In this document: positions 1 through 6,222 of the stretch, one piece after another
Layout: every line of letters starts with the position of its first letter
Numbering within the stretch: position 1 is the stretch's first letter
Origin: a candidate division FCPU426 bacterium
Lineage (GTDB): Bacteria > Oederibacteriota > JAAXVQ01 > JAUVAV01
Reading direction: 5' to 3'
Assembly: GCA_030619365.1 (NCBI GenBank)
Contig: JAUXBQ010000071.1
Span: 1 to 11,422, forward strand
Length of the DNA stretch: 11,422 nt
Position numbers and translations under genes: made by a program
Notes under the pieces: generated by a model
Seen by the model: only the letters and a program-made list of their open reading frames with translations
Told to the model about the DNA's origin: nothing
The model's database searches: none

Positions 1-2
1 AC

Positions 3-608
3 CAGCGGGTCAGGGAAATGGTCAAAGTATGCGGTCTGGAGAACGAGGTAGGAAAAAAGATCTCCGAAGTCTCCAAGGGGAACCGCCAGCGCGTGGGCTT
101 GGCGCAAGCCATGATACACGATCCGGAATACCTCATTCTGGACGAACCCACGGCCGGGCTGGACCCGAACCAGATCAGAGAAATCCGCGACCTGATCAAG
201 CGGTTGGGCCGGGAAAAAACCGTGATTCTGTCCTCCCACATTCTCAGCGAAGTGGAGGCCACCTGCGACCGGGTCGTGATTATCCACCAGGGCCGCGTGG
301 TCGCGGACGGCAATCCCCGGGAACTGCAGCGCCAAGCCGTGGACGAATCGCGCTTGCACTTAAAGATCGCCAATGGCAAGGGGCAACAGGTGCTCGATAC
401 TCTGAAAAAAATGCCGAACGTTTCCGCGGCCGAAACCGCGGAGGATGAGAGCCAGGACATTAAAGGCTACCTGGTCCACAGCGCACAGGAGCATGACTTG
501 CGGCCGGATATTTTCCGCCTGGCGGGCCGCGAAGGCTGGACGCTCTATGAAATGCACCGGGAAGTGGTGAGCCTGGAAAAAATTTTCCGGCGCCTGACCT
601 CGAACTAA
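3..608 (+). CDS. ABC transporter ATP-binding protein, GldA-like, 5' partial
   Basis: This is the nucleotide-binding subunit of an ABC-2 type transporter, cut by the left window edge. The frame is open from position 3, so the ATG at 18 is internal and not the start. What remains carries the ABC signature in the variant form SKGNRQRVGLAQA (usual LSGGQ), Walker B with the catalytic Glu and D-loop (YLILDEPTAGLDP), and the H-loop (SSH). Walker A and the Q-loop would lie upstream. After the ATPase core there is a roughly 90-residue C-terminal domain as found in GldA/CcmA-type ATPases. The permease and GldG-like genes follow downstream on the same strand, so it should energise them from the cytoplasmic face. 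The family and partial state are clear; the substrate is unknown. GldA is required for gliding in Flavobacterium, but homologues also occur in non-gliding bacteria. Confidence 0.93.
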   Translation, partial: QRVREMVKVCGLENEVGKKISEVSKGNRQRVGLAQAMIHDPEYLILDEPTAGLDPNQIREIRDLIKRLGREKTVILSSHILSEVEATCDRVVIIHQGRVVADGNPRELQRQAVDESRLHLKIANGKGQQVLDTLKKMPNVSAAETAEDESQDIKGYLVHSAQEHDLRPDIFRLAGREGWTLYEMHREVVSLEKIFRRLTSN

Positions 609-681
609 TTTCATTGAGAAACATATACTGCAGCGGGACGGCCCGGTTTTAGCCGGCCCGGCAAGAAGGAGACTATTTCTA

Positions 682-1476
682 ATGGAAAATGCCGTTAAAA
701 ACCCAAAACCGGCGTTCGCCCCCACGGACGGAGCTAAGGCCTCGTCCCGGCTGGCGGCGACGATCCAGGCTTGGCAGCGGATCGCGGGCCTGGCCAAGAA
801 GGAACTCTATTCCTATTTTTACTCGCCCATCGCCTACGTGGTGATGGTGATCTACCTGGTGTTCGCGGGCTGGTTTTTCTTTTCCCGCTTTTTTCTATTC
901 GGCACCATGGACCTGCGGACCTATTTCGGGACCGCCCCGCTGCTGTTGATGTTTTTGGCGCCCGCTATTACCATGCGGCTGCTTTCCGAGGAAATAAACA
1001 GCGGGTCGTATGAAATGCTGATGACCCTGCCGCTCTCCACCGCCCAAATGCTGCTCGGCAAGTTTCTGGCCGCGTTTACCTTCCTGGCCATTACCATCGG
1101 GCTGACGCTTAGTTATCCCCTGACGCTCTCCACCCTGGGCCCGCTGGACTGGGGCCCGGTGGTGGGCGGCTACCTGGGGTTGCTGGCCCTGGGCGCCGCG
1201 TACCTCAGCCTGGGCCTGTTCACCTCGGCCCTGACCCGCAACCAAATCGTGGCGTTCATCCTCGGGTTCGCCATCTGTTTCAGCCTGTTTCTCGTGGATA
1301 AAATCATCATGTTCGTGCCCGGCTTCCTGGTGGGGATTCTGGAATACCTCGGCGTGGAGTATCACTTTCAGAACTTTTCACGCGGCGTGATCGACAGCAA
1401 GGATCTGCTGTACTTCGCGTCCGTGGTGATTCTCGCGCTGCTGGGCACCCGCCTGGTGCTGGAAAGGAGGAAATAA
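682..1476 (+). CDS. ABC-2 type permease, GldF-like
   Basis: Integral membrane subunit, 264 residues, normal for GldF/ABC-2 permeases. After a roughly 30-residue soluble N-terminus, six hydrophobic segments can be seen near residues 48-70, 84-100, 125-150, 160-182, 187-212 and 240-258. The cytoplasmic coupling stretch SEEINSGSYEMLMTLPLS (about 102-119) is the hallmark of this permease family (ABC-2 family transporter proteins such as NosY/GldF). The ATG at 682 has a good ribosome site (AGAAGGAG, about 664-671) at proper distance. It lies 73 bp after the ATPase gene and only 2 bp before the GTG of the GldG-like gene, so co-translation is likely. It should form the transmembrane path of the complex; the substrate cannot be read from sequence. 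Confidence 0.93.
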   Translation: MENAVKNPKPAFAPTDGAKASSRLAATIQAWQRIAGLAKKELYSYFYSPIAYVVMVIYLVFAGWFFFSRFFLFGTMDLRTYFGTAPLLLMFLAPAITMRLLSEEINSGSYEMLMTLPLSTAQMLLGKFLAAFTFLAITIGLTLSYPLTLSTLGPLDWGPVVGGYLGLLALGAAYLSLGLFTSALTRNQIVAFILGFAICFSLFLVDKIIMFVPGFLVGILEYLGVEYHFQNFSRGVIDSKDLLYFASVVILALLGTRLVLERRK

Positions 1477-1478
1477 CC

Positions 1479-3089
1479 GTGAAATTCGCGGAACGCGCCA
1501 AGAATGACATTACCCTGTTCATCATTCTCGCGGGCATTTTGGCCCTCTTAAACGTCATTTCGGTCCGGACGTTTTTTCGTCTCGACCTGACCAAAACCCG
1601 CGCCTATTCGCTCTCCAAAGTTTCCAAACAGTACATGCGGGAATTGCAGGACCCCATGACCGTGAAGGCCTTTTTCACCCGGCAATTGCCCCCGCCGTAT
1701 AACGCCAATGCCCGCTACCTGCGCGACCTGCTGGAGGACTACCGGGTGTACTCGCGCGGCAAATTCAATTACCAGTTTCTGGATCCGGTCCAGGACCAGG
1801 ACCTGGCTGGGGAAGCCCGCTCCCTGGGTGTGTACGAAATCCAGCTCACGGCCGTGGAACGGGACAAGTTTGAGCAAAAAAAAGGGTACATGGGCTTGGC
1901 CATCATTTACGGTGACCGCCAGGAAGTGATTCCTCTCATCCAGGATACCAGCGGACTGGAATACCAGATCTCCAGCATGATCAAGAAACTGGTCCAGAGC
2001 GAAACCAAGGTGGTGGGCATTACCCAGGGCTACGGCGAGCCGGGCTTCGAGAAAGAACTGGGTAATTTCATCCAGCTGATTTCCGAAAATTACGAAGTGG
2101 TGCCCGTGGACCTGTCGCAAGGCGCGATCCCCGGCCGGGTGGACGCCCTGATTGTCTCCGGCCCGGTTGAGGAAGTGCCCGAGGACAAGCGCTACCGGTT
2201 GGATCATTTTCTCCGGTCCGGGAAAAGCCTGGCCATGCTGGTGACCATGGTCAAGGCCGACGCGAAAACCAGCATGCAGGGCCGCCTGGTGGATTCCAAA
2301 CTGTCCAGCCTGTTATCGGCCTGGGGCGCGAGCATCCAGCCGAACCTGGTCTATGACGCGCAGTGCCAGAAAATCGCGGTCGCCCAGCGCGGGCCGGGAT
2401 TCATCATGCAGAACATCGTGTCCTATCCGCCCTTTCCCCTTATCACGAACGTCAATCAGGACCACCTGATGATGAAAAACCTGGAATCCTTCACTCTGCC
2501 TTTTGTCAGCGCCGTGGGCCTGAACGAGGAGATTATCAAGCAAAATGGGCTCAAGGGCGCGGTCCTGGCCCAAAGTTCGAAAAACGCCTGGAGCCAGATG
2601 AATTTTTTCATGCTCTCCCCGCAATTCATCCAGCCGCCGCAGCCCGCGGAGCTGAAGCAGTTTGACCTGATCGTCACACTGAACGGGAAATTCCCCAGCG
2701 CCTTCACGGCCGAGACCGTGCCGGCCGCGCCGGAAGGGGAGAGCCTGCCGGCCTTTGCGCCCGAAGCCCAGCCCGCGCGCCTCCTGGTGGCGGGCGGTTC
2801 CGATTTTTTGACCAATGATTTCATCGACGCCCGGCGCCGGGGCGGCCTGATCCAGTTCACGCAGAACATGGTGGACTGGCTGGCCCAGGACGCGGCGCTG
2901 ATCGAAATTCGCGGCAAGGGCGCCGGCCCGGCCACACTGGGCCAAGTGAGCGAACTCCATCGCCGGGTAGTGAAATACTTCAACCTCGTCGGCCTGCCGC
3001 TGCTGGTCATCCTGGCTGGCTTGTTCATGTGGCGCCGGCTGGAAGCGCGCCGCCTGCGGATCGCGCTCCAGTTTAAAACGTCAGCCTAA
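1479..3089 (+). CDS. GldG-type ABC transporter auxiliary protein
   Basis: This 536-residue protein matches the GldG / ABC_transp_aux family. An N-terminal membrane helix (about 11-33) is followed by the family signature LDLTKTRAYSLSKVSKQ, a large extracytoplasmic region, and a C-terminal helix (about 503-518) ending in an Arg-rich cytoplasmic tail. The soluble part resembles the GldG/IFT52-like fold of the family and has no catalytic motif I can point to. The start is GTG at 1479, chosen because GGAAAGGAGG (1461-1470) sits just upstream and the permease stop is only 2 bp away. In Flavobacterium, GldA, GldF and GldG are needed together for gliding. Elsewhere the trio probably serves export or envelope functions, and the role here is inferred from the shared operon. 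Confidence 0.92.
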   Translation: MKFAERAKNDITLFIILAGILALLNVISVRTFFRLDLTKTRAYSLSKVSKQYMRELQDPMTVKAFFTRQLPPPYNANARYLRDLLEDYRVYSRGKFNYQFLDPVQDQDLAGEARSLGVYEIQLTAVERDKFEQKKGYMGLAIIYGDRQEVIPLIQDTSGLEYQISSMIKKLVQSETKVVGITQGYGEPGFEKELGNFIQLISENYEVVPVDLSQGAIPGRVDALIVSGPVEEVPEDKRYRLDHFLRSGKSLAMLVTMVKADAKTSMQGRLVDSKLSSLLSAWGASIQPNLVYDAQCQKIAVAQRGPGFIMQNIVSYPPFPLITNVNQDHLMMKNLESFTLPFVSAVGLNEEIIKQNGLKGAVLAQSSKNAWSQMNFFMLSPQFIQPPQPAELKQFDLIVTLNGKFPSAFTAETVPAAPEGESLPAFAPEAQPARLLVAGGSDFLTNDFIDARRRGGLIQFTQNMVDWLAQDAALIEIRGKGAGPATLGQVSELHRRVVKYFNLVGLPLLVILAGLFMWRRLEARRLRIALQFKTSA

Positions 3090-3113
3090 GCACGAAAAAG
3101 GGGGACCCGTGTC

Positions 3114-4082
3114 TTGAAACAACGTCACATCATAATTACCGGGGCCATATTCCTGGCCCTGCTGGTCTACGTCCTGGTCACCCGCACAGGAGACCGGGGA
3201 TTCAACACGCTGAAGCTGCCCGTGCTGCCGAAGATCAACTCGGCGGACATGCAGCGCATTGCCGTGACCGCGCCGGGTAGCGGCTGGACCATGGAAAAAA
3301 AGGAAACCGGCTGGGAGATTACAGCGCCCTTTGTTTTTCCGGCGGATAAAAACAAATTGAACGCCCTGCAACGCATGCTGGAGCAGTTGCGCCTGACCCG
3401 CCTGGTGACCAAGCGGGCCGAGGCGGCGGCGGATTATGACTTAAACACGACCACGGCCAGGCACCTGACTGTGGCCGGTAAAACGGAAACGATGGACCTG
3501 TGGGTCGGCCAGGCCAACAGCCGGTCCTCGCACACCTTTGTCCGCCTGCCCGGTGACCCGAACATTTACCAGGTACTGGGCGACATCACCCAGCAACTGC
3601 AACGCCCGGCCGCGGAATGGCGCAGCCTCCAGATTTATGAATTCACCACGGATGTGGTAACGCGCGTCATTATCTCCCGGCTGGGAAAAGCCCAACTGGT
3701 GCTGGCCAGGGAGCAGGAAATACAGGAAAACATCGTGAAGGACTCGCCCGCAGGCGTGACGCCGCCGGCCCTGCCCACACGCCTGGTATGGAAAGCCGTG
3801 GGCCAGGACGCTGCCTTAAAAGAGCCCCGAGTCAATCAGTTCCTGAACGCCTTTACCCGCCTCAGCGCGAGCAAGATTTCCGAACGCACGGACTGGGACC
3901 AATCCAGCCTGGCGAGCGTCACCATCGAGACTCCGGCCCAAACCTATGTGCTGGAAATTCTCTCCCACCTGCAGACCGAGCAGAGCTACCTGGTGCGCCG
4001 GGCCGGCGAAAACGTGCTGTATGAAATAGCGGAATACCAGGGCGACAACCTGCTCAAGGACATGAAGGATTTCACGGAATAA
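3114..4082 (+). CDS. DUF4340 domain membrane-anchored protein
   Basis: This 322-residue protein has a single N-terminal membrane anchor (about residues 6-23) and a soluble remainder that should face the periplasm. Its features fit DUF4340, including the early segment with SGWTMEKKETGWEIT, a strand-rich repeat of residue-binding type with Trp-Glu motifs. DUF4340 genes are regularly found directly after GldG-type genes, as here, which suggests a fourth component of the ABC complex. The biochemical role of the domain is not known. The start is TTG at 3114: no ATG lies in frame near the 5' end, a purine-rich AAAAAGGGGG tract (about 3096-3105) provides the ribosome site, and the anchor begins immediately. 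The gene follows its neighbour by 24 bp. A REP-like repeat begins 1 bp after the stop. Confidence 0.85.
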   Translation: MKQRHIIITGAIFLALLVYVLVTRTGDRGFNTLKLPVLPKINSADMQRIAVTAPGSGWTMEKKETGWEITAPFVFPADKNKLNALQRMLEQLRLTRLVTKRAEAAADYDLNTTTARHLTVAGKTETMDLWVGQANSRSSHTFVRLPGDPNIYQVLGDITQQLQRPAAEWRSLQIYEFTTDVVTRVIISRLGKAQLVLAREQEIQENIVKDSPAGVTPPALPTRLVWKAVGQDAALKEPRVNQFLNAFTRLSASKISERTDWDQSSLASVTIETPAQTYVLEILSHLQTEQSYLVRRAGENVLYEIAEYQGDNLLKDMKDFTE

Positions 4083-4083
4083 T

Positions 4084-4140
4084 GTAGGGGCGGGGTTATC
4101 CCGCCCTCTGATGCACAGGGCGCGGGAACCGCGCCCCTAC
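4084..4140. repeat. REP-like GTAG-headed inverted hairpin pair
   Basis: Two 23-bp arms, 4084-4106 and 4118-4140, face each other as an inverted repeat (19 of 23 matching) around an 11-bp spacer. Each arm starts, reading inward, with GTAG and then holds its own GC-rich hairpin; the right one is the perfect pair GGGCGCGG/CCGCGCCC with loop GAA. GTAG followed by a palindrome, in inverted pairs, is the known layout of bacterial REP elements mobilised by RAYT (TnpA-REP) transposases. The element starts 1 bp after the DUF4340 stop and may act as a transcript end or mRNA-stabilising structure. No RAYT gene is in the window. Confidence 0.75.
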
Positions 4141-4156
4141 GAATATAATAAAACAA

Positions 4157-4185
4157 TTCCTCCTCTCCCGCCTTGCCCATATAAT
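4157..4185 (+). promoter_or_regulatory. weak possible promoter before the bactofilin-like gene
   Basis: A perfect TATAAT lies at 4180-4185 inside the near-palindrome CCCATATAATATGGG (4176-4190). The region 17 bp upstream (about 4157-4162, TTCCTC) is a poor -35 match. It is the only promoter-like site between the REP pair and the gene at 4242, so it may start that transcript, but the call rests on the -10 box alone. Confidence 0.3.
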
Positions 4186-4241
4186 ATGGGTCGCGCTACG
4201 CCTTCCTCGCTTCCGCCCAGCTCGCCGCAAAGGAGAACCTG

Positions 4242-5654
4242 ATGAGAAAAATTCTGCTGTTTCTGATATTGGCCGGTTATCTGTGGCCGGCCCCGGTCCG
4301 GGCCATGCAATTCCTGGCCGAGGAAAACGTGTTTTTCGGCCCTGCCGAATCAGTTGAAGCGGACCTTTATCTCGCTGGGGAGAACGTCACTTTTTTAGGC
4401 CTTGCCCAACAGGACATTTTCGGCGCGGCCTCCTCGCTGGCCACAATTTCCGGCAGAGTGGCGCAAGACCTGAACCTGGCGGCCATGAAAGTCGAAATCA
4501 CGGCCCAAGTGGGCGATGATGTGCGGATTCTGGCCAAGCAACTCACGCTGGACGGCCGGGTGGGCGGCAGCGCCCTGCTCCTGGCCAGCCAGGTCAATTG
4601 CCAGAGACCAAGCATTTGCGAGCAGGACGTGGTCATTCTGGCCAAGGACGTCCGGCTTTCGGGAACCATCAACGGGTCCCTGCGGGTGATTGCCAAACGG
4701 ATTGTGATTGACGGTGTGGTGGCTGGGAACGTCATTCTGCGCGCGGAAAAAATAACCCTCGGTCCCGCGGCCCGCATTTTGGGCACACTGCGCTACCAAT
4801 CGCCCCAACAAATCACGGTTCAGCCCGGCGCCGTGCTCCAGCGGCCCGCGCAACGGATTCAGGAGCAGGAAGCAGGGCCGCCCGGGGAGCGGGAATTTAA
4901 TTTCAAGGGAATGGTGCTGGTTGGGAAAATACTTTACCGGGTGACACTGTTCCTGGGGTTGGTGGCCGTGGGCTGCCTTCTGCTGGTAATGGCGCCCGTG
5001 GCCTCCCGCCGCTACGTCCTGGTGTTGCGCCACCGGCCCTGGGCCAGCCTGAGTTGGGGCGCGCTTACCAGCGTGGGTATCGTGGTTCTGTTCTTCATTT
5101 TGCTGGTTTCCCTGATCGGCATTCCGCTAGCCGTGGTCCTGGCCATTTTTTCCGTGCTGGCCATGCTGTTGGCCGGCCTGGGCGTGGGGTACTTGCTGGG
5201 ATTTTTACTGCTCAAGCCCGGGCCCGCGGCCTTGGGCCGAAACATCGCGGCTTTTATCCTCGGCTTCACCCTGCTGGGCCTGATTGGTCTTATCCCCGTG
5301 CTCGGCGAGCTGATCGAGGTCATCGTGATTCTCGGCGGGTTGGGCGCGCTCTGGCTGGTGAAGGGATTCGTTGAGCCCAAAGCGTCCCTGCCGGCCCCAG
5401 CGCCAATGGCGGCCAGATCTGAAAAACCAACGGAACCGCAGCCAACTCCCGCGGCGCCCGTGCCCTCGCAGACCAGTTCCGTGTCCCGGGAAAAATCGCT
5501 GTCCTGGGAGCCAACGGTTCCGGCGTTTAAACGCAAAAAACCGGTCCGCGCAGCTTTACCCAAGAAAAAGACGGCCCAGCGCCGGCCCGCGCCAAAAAAG
5601 ACTCGCGTCGGAACCGGGAAAAAAACGGTCAAGCGGGCCAAGCCGAAAAAATAA
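4242..5654 (+). CDS. secreted bactofilin-like beta-helix, membrane and basic-tail protein
   Basis: This 470-residue protein has three parts. Residues 1-21 are a signal peptide (MRKI start, hydrophobic core, VRA cleavage-like end). Residues about 25-200 are a right-handed beta-helix-like stretch with recurrent hydrophobic strands and G-x-V/I turns (ISGRVAQDLNL, LDGRVGGSALL, LSGTINGSLRV, IDGVVAGNVIL), resembling the bactofilin/polymer-forming family. Residues about 228-375 hold four to five membrane helices. The last part, about 380-470, is Pro/Ala-rich and ends in a strongly basic Lys/Arg/Pro/Ala tail like a histone H1 tail. Cys120 and Cys126 could form a disulfide, fitting an exported domain. 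Canonical bactofilins are cytoplasmic, so an exported, membrane-fused form is a different architecture. The ATG at 4242 follows a clear AAAGGAGA ribosome site. I do not know its function; envelope scaffolding is a reasonable inference. Confidence 0.85.
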   Translation: MRKILLFLILAGYLWPAPVRAMQFLAEENVFFGPAESVEADLYLAGENVTFLGLAQQDIFGAASSLATISGRVAQDLNLAAMKVEITAQVGDDVRILAKQLTLDGRVGGSALLLASQVNCQRPSICEQDVVILAKDVRLSGTINGSLRVIAKRIVIDGVVAGNVILRAEKITLGPAARILGTLRYQSPQQITVQPGAVLQRPAQRIQEQEAGPPGEREFNFKGMVLVGKILYRVTLFLGLVAVGCLLLVMAPVASRRYVLVLRHRPWASLSWGALTSVGIVVLFFILLVSLIGIPLAVVLAIFSVLAMLLAGLGVGYLLGFLLLKPGPAALGRNIAAFILGFTLLGLIGLIPVLGELIEVIVILGGLGALWLVKGFVEPKASLPAPAPMAARSEKPTEPQPTPAAPVPSQTSSVSREKSLSWEPTVPAFKRKKPVRAALPKKKTAQRRPAPKKTRVGTGKKTVKRAKPKK

Positions 5655-5657
5655 ATT

Positions 5658-5841
5658 GAAACCTCTGAAAAACTATTTCACAGCACATCCTACAAGAGGT
5701 GTTGGAAGATATGGCTGAGAAAGTATTTGCAAAAAAGATTTGTTTTGCTAATTTTTCGCAATTGAGTCCGCCCTCCCGAAGGCGGACGTCTTTCGAGGCC
5801 ATATCTTCCAATACCTTATTTAAACAACTATCAAAGGTTTC
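5658..5841. mobile_element. MITE-like non-coding inverted-repeat element
   Basis: This 184-bp stretch is bounded by short terminal inverted repeats: GAAACCTCTGAAA (5658-5670) and TATCAAAGGTTTC (5829-5841), 11 of 13 matching. Inside are much stronger 19-bp arms, 5697-5715 and 5798-5816, with 18 of 19 matching (GTTGGAAGATATGGC and its complement). The core between them contains a perfect 7-bp hairpin, GTCCGCC/GGCGGAC (5766-5772, 5781-5787), and a weaker GCAAAA/TTTTGC pair (5729-5734, 5743-5748). There is no transposase and no convincing ORF. Nested inverted repeats of this size fit a miniature transposable element or a large structured transcript end for the gene that stops at 5654. No target-site duplication is obvious. 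Confidence 0.5.
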
Positions 5842-5856
5842 GGGAAGTAATCAAAC

Positions 5857-5886
5857 TTGACAGTTGGGCCGGGATTGGGCTAGTAT
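5857..5886 (+). promoter_or_regulatory. possible distal sigma70-type promoter (P1)
   Basis: A consensus -35 box TTGACA (5857-5862) is followed after 18 bp by TAGTAT (5881-5886, four of six to TATAAT). An inverted repeat, 5867-5876 (GGCCGGGATT) with 5897-5905 (AATCCGGCC, one bulged base), brackets the -10 box and could be an operator or a 5' stem-loop. A transcript from here would read through the Fur-type dyad towards nrdD, about 340 bp downstream. No gene start lies nearer. Confidence 0.4.
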
Positions 5887-5970
5887 CCAACCCCATAATC
5901 CGGCCGTGGGAATCATGGTTTGGTAGGAATCACCTCGCATTGCGACTCCCTGGCTTATTTCTAATATTCG

Positions 5971-5992
5971 TAATGATTATGGATAATCATTA
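5971..5992. promoter_or_regulatory. perfect 10-bp dyad, Fur-family-like operator
   Basis: TAATGATTAT (5971-5980) and its exact reverse complement ATAATCATTA (5983-5992) are separated by GG. The AT-rich sequence and geometry resemble binding sites of Fur-family metal regulators (consensus halves TGATAAT/ATTATCA), although the halves here differ in order (TGATTAT/ATAATCA). Perfect symmetry over 20 positions is unlikely by chance and suggests a dimeric regulator. It lies between P1 and P2, 79 bp upstream of the P2 -35 box start counted from its right end at 5992 (about 68 bp). Confidence 0.45.
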
Positions 5993-6004
5993 GTTTTAAC
6001 CTGC

Positions 6005-6046
6005 TTGAATTGCGCGTTTTTTCGGTCGAAAACGCTTGAAATTCAA
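6005..6046 (+). other. two-part imperfect stem-loop upstream of P2
   Basis: The outer stem TTGAATT (6005-6011) pairs with AATTCAA (6040-6046). The inner stem GCGTTTT (6014-6020) pairs with AAAACGC (6029-6035) around the loop TTCGGTCG, with a 2/4-base internal bulge. No T-run follows on the plus strand, so it is a poor intrinsic terminator. It could act as an operator, as an end structure for transcripts from P1, or in no way at all. Confidence 0.4.
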
Positions 6047-6060
6047 TGATAAAAAAATTG

Positions 6061-6089
6061 TTGACAGACAAAAAATACGTATATATAGT
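6061..6089 (+). promoter_or_regulatory. nrd operon promoter (P2)
   Basis: TTGACA (6061-6066) is a perfect -35 box; after 17 bp comes TATAGT (6084-6089), five of six to the -10 consensus. The expected transcript start is near 6096-6098, giving a leader of about 125 nt before the nrdD ATG at 6223. The -10 box lies within the upstream NrdR-like box and the second box lies just downstream of the start site, a classical repressor arrangement. Confidence 0.65.
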
Positions 6090-6091
6090 AT
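6076..6091. promoter_or_regulatory. NrdR box 1 (weaker)
   Basis: TACGTATATATAGTAT fits the core and right half of the 16-bp NrdR box (about acaCwAtATaTwGtgt), with deviations in the left four positions. It overlaps the P2 -10 hexamer. Its main support is position: it starts exactly 31 bp before the better box at 6107, the helical phasing known for paired NrdR sites. Confidence 0.5.
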
Positions 6092-6106
6092 TAAAATATT
6101 GTAAGG

Positions 6107-6122
6107 ACACAATATATTGCGA
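6107..6122. promoter_or_regulatory. NrdR box 2 (strong)
   Basis: ACACAATATATTGCGA matches the NrdR box ACACAATATATTGTGT at 14 of 16 positions. NrdR is the zinc-finger/ATP-cone repressor that senses ATP/dATP and controls ribonucleotide reductase genes through two boxes about three helical turns apart. The partner box is at 6076. The nrdR gene itself is not in the window. Confidence 0.65.
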
Positions 6123-6222
6123 TTTTAATATCCTTGCTCATGAAAGCGATCCAACATGTGTTCACCTTTTTTATTTTTCCACTACAGGCTGTTTTATTAC
6201 ATTCGGGGAGGGTAATCAGCTA

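Noticed and set aside
609..681. GC-rich CCGG repeats between the ATPase and permease genes as a terminator
   Set aside because: Only about four base pairs form around TTTTAG and no T-run follows; the genes look co-transcribed.
5629..5811. 60-codon minus-strand ORF across the inverted-repeat element
   Set aside because: It spans the palindrome arms and the end of the upstream gene, with no ribosome site and no recognisable protein.
6046..6222. 59-codon N-terminal extension of nrdD from an ATG at 6046
   Set aside because: It is AT-rich, shows no RNR similarity, lies upstream of and through the predicted promoter and NrdR boxes, and has no ribosome site; the ATP-cone begins right after the ATG at 6223.
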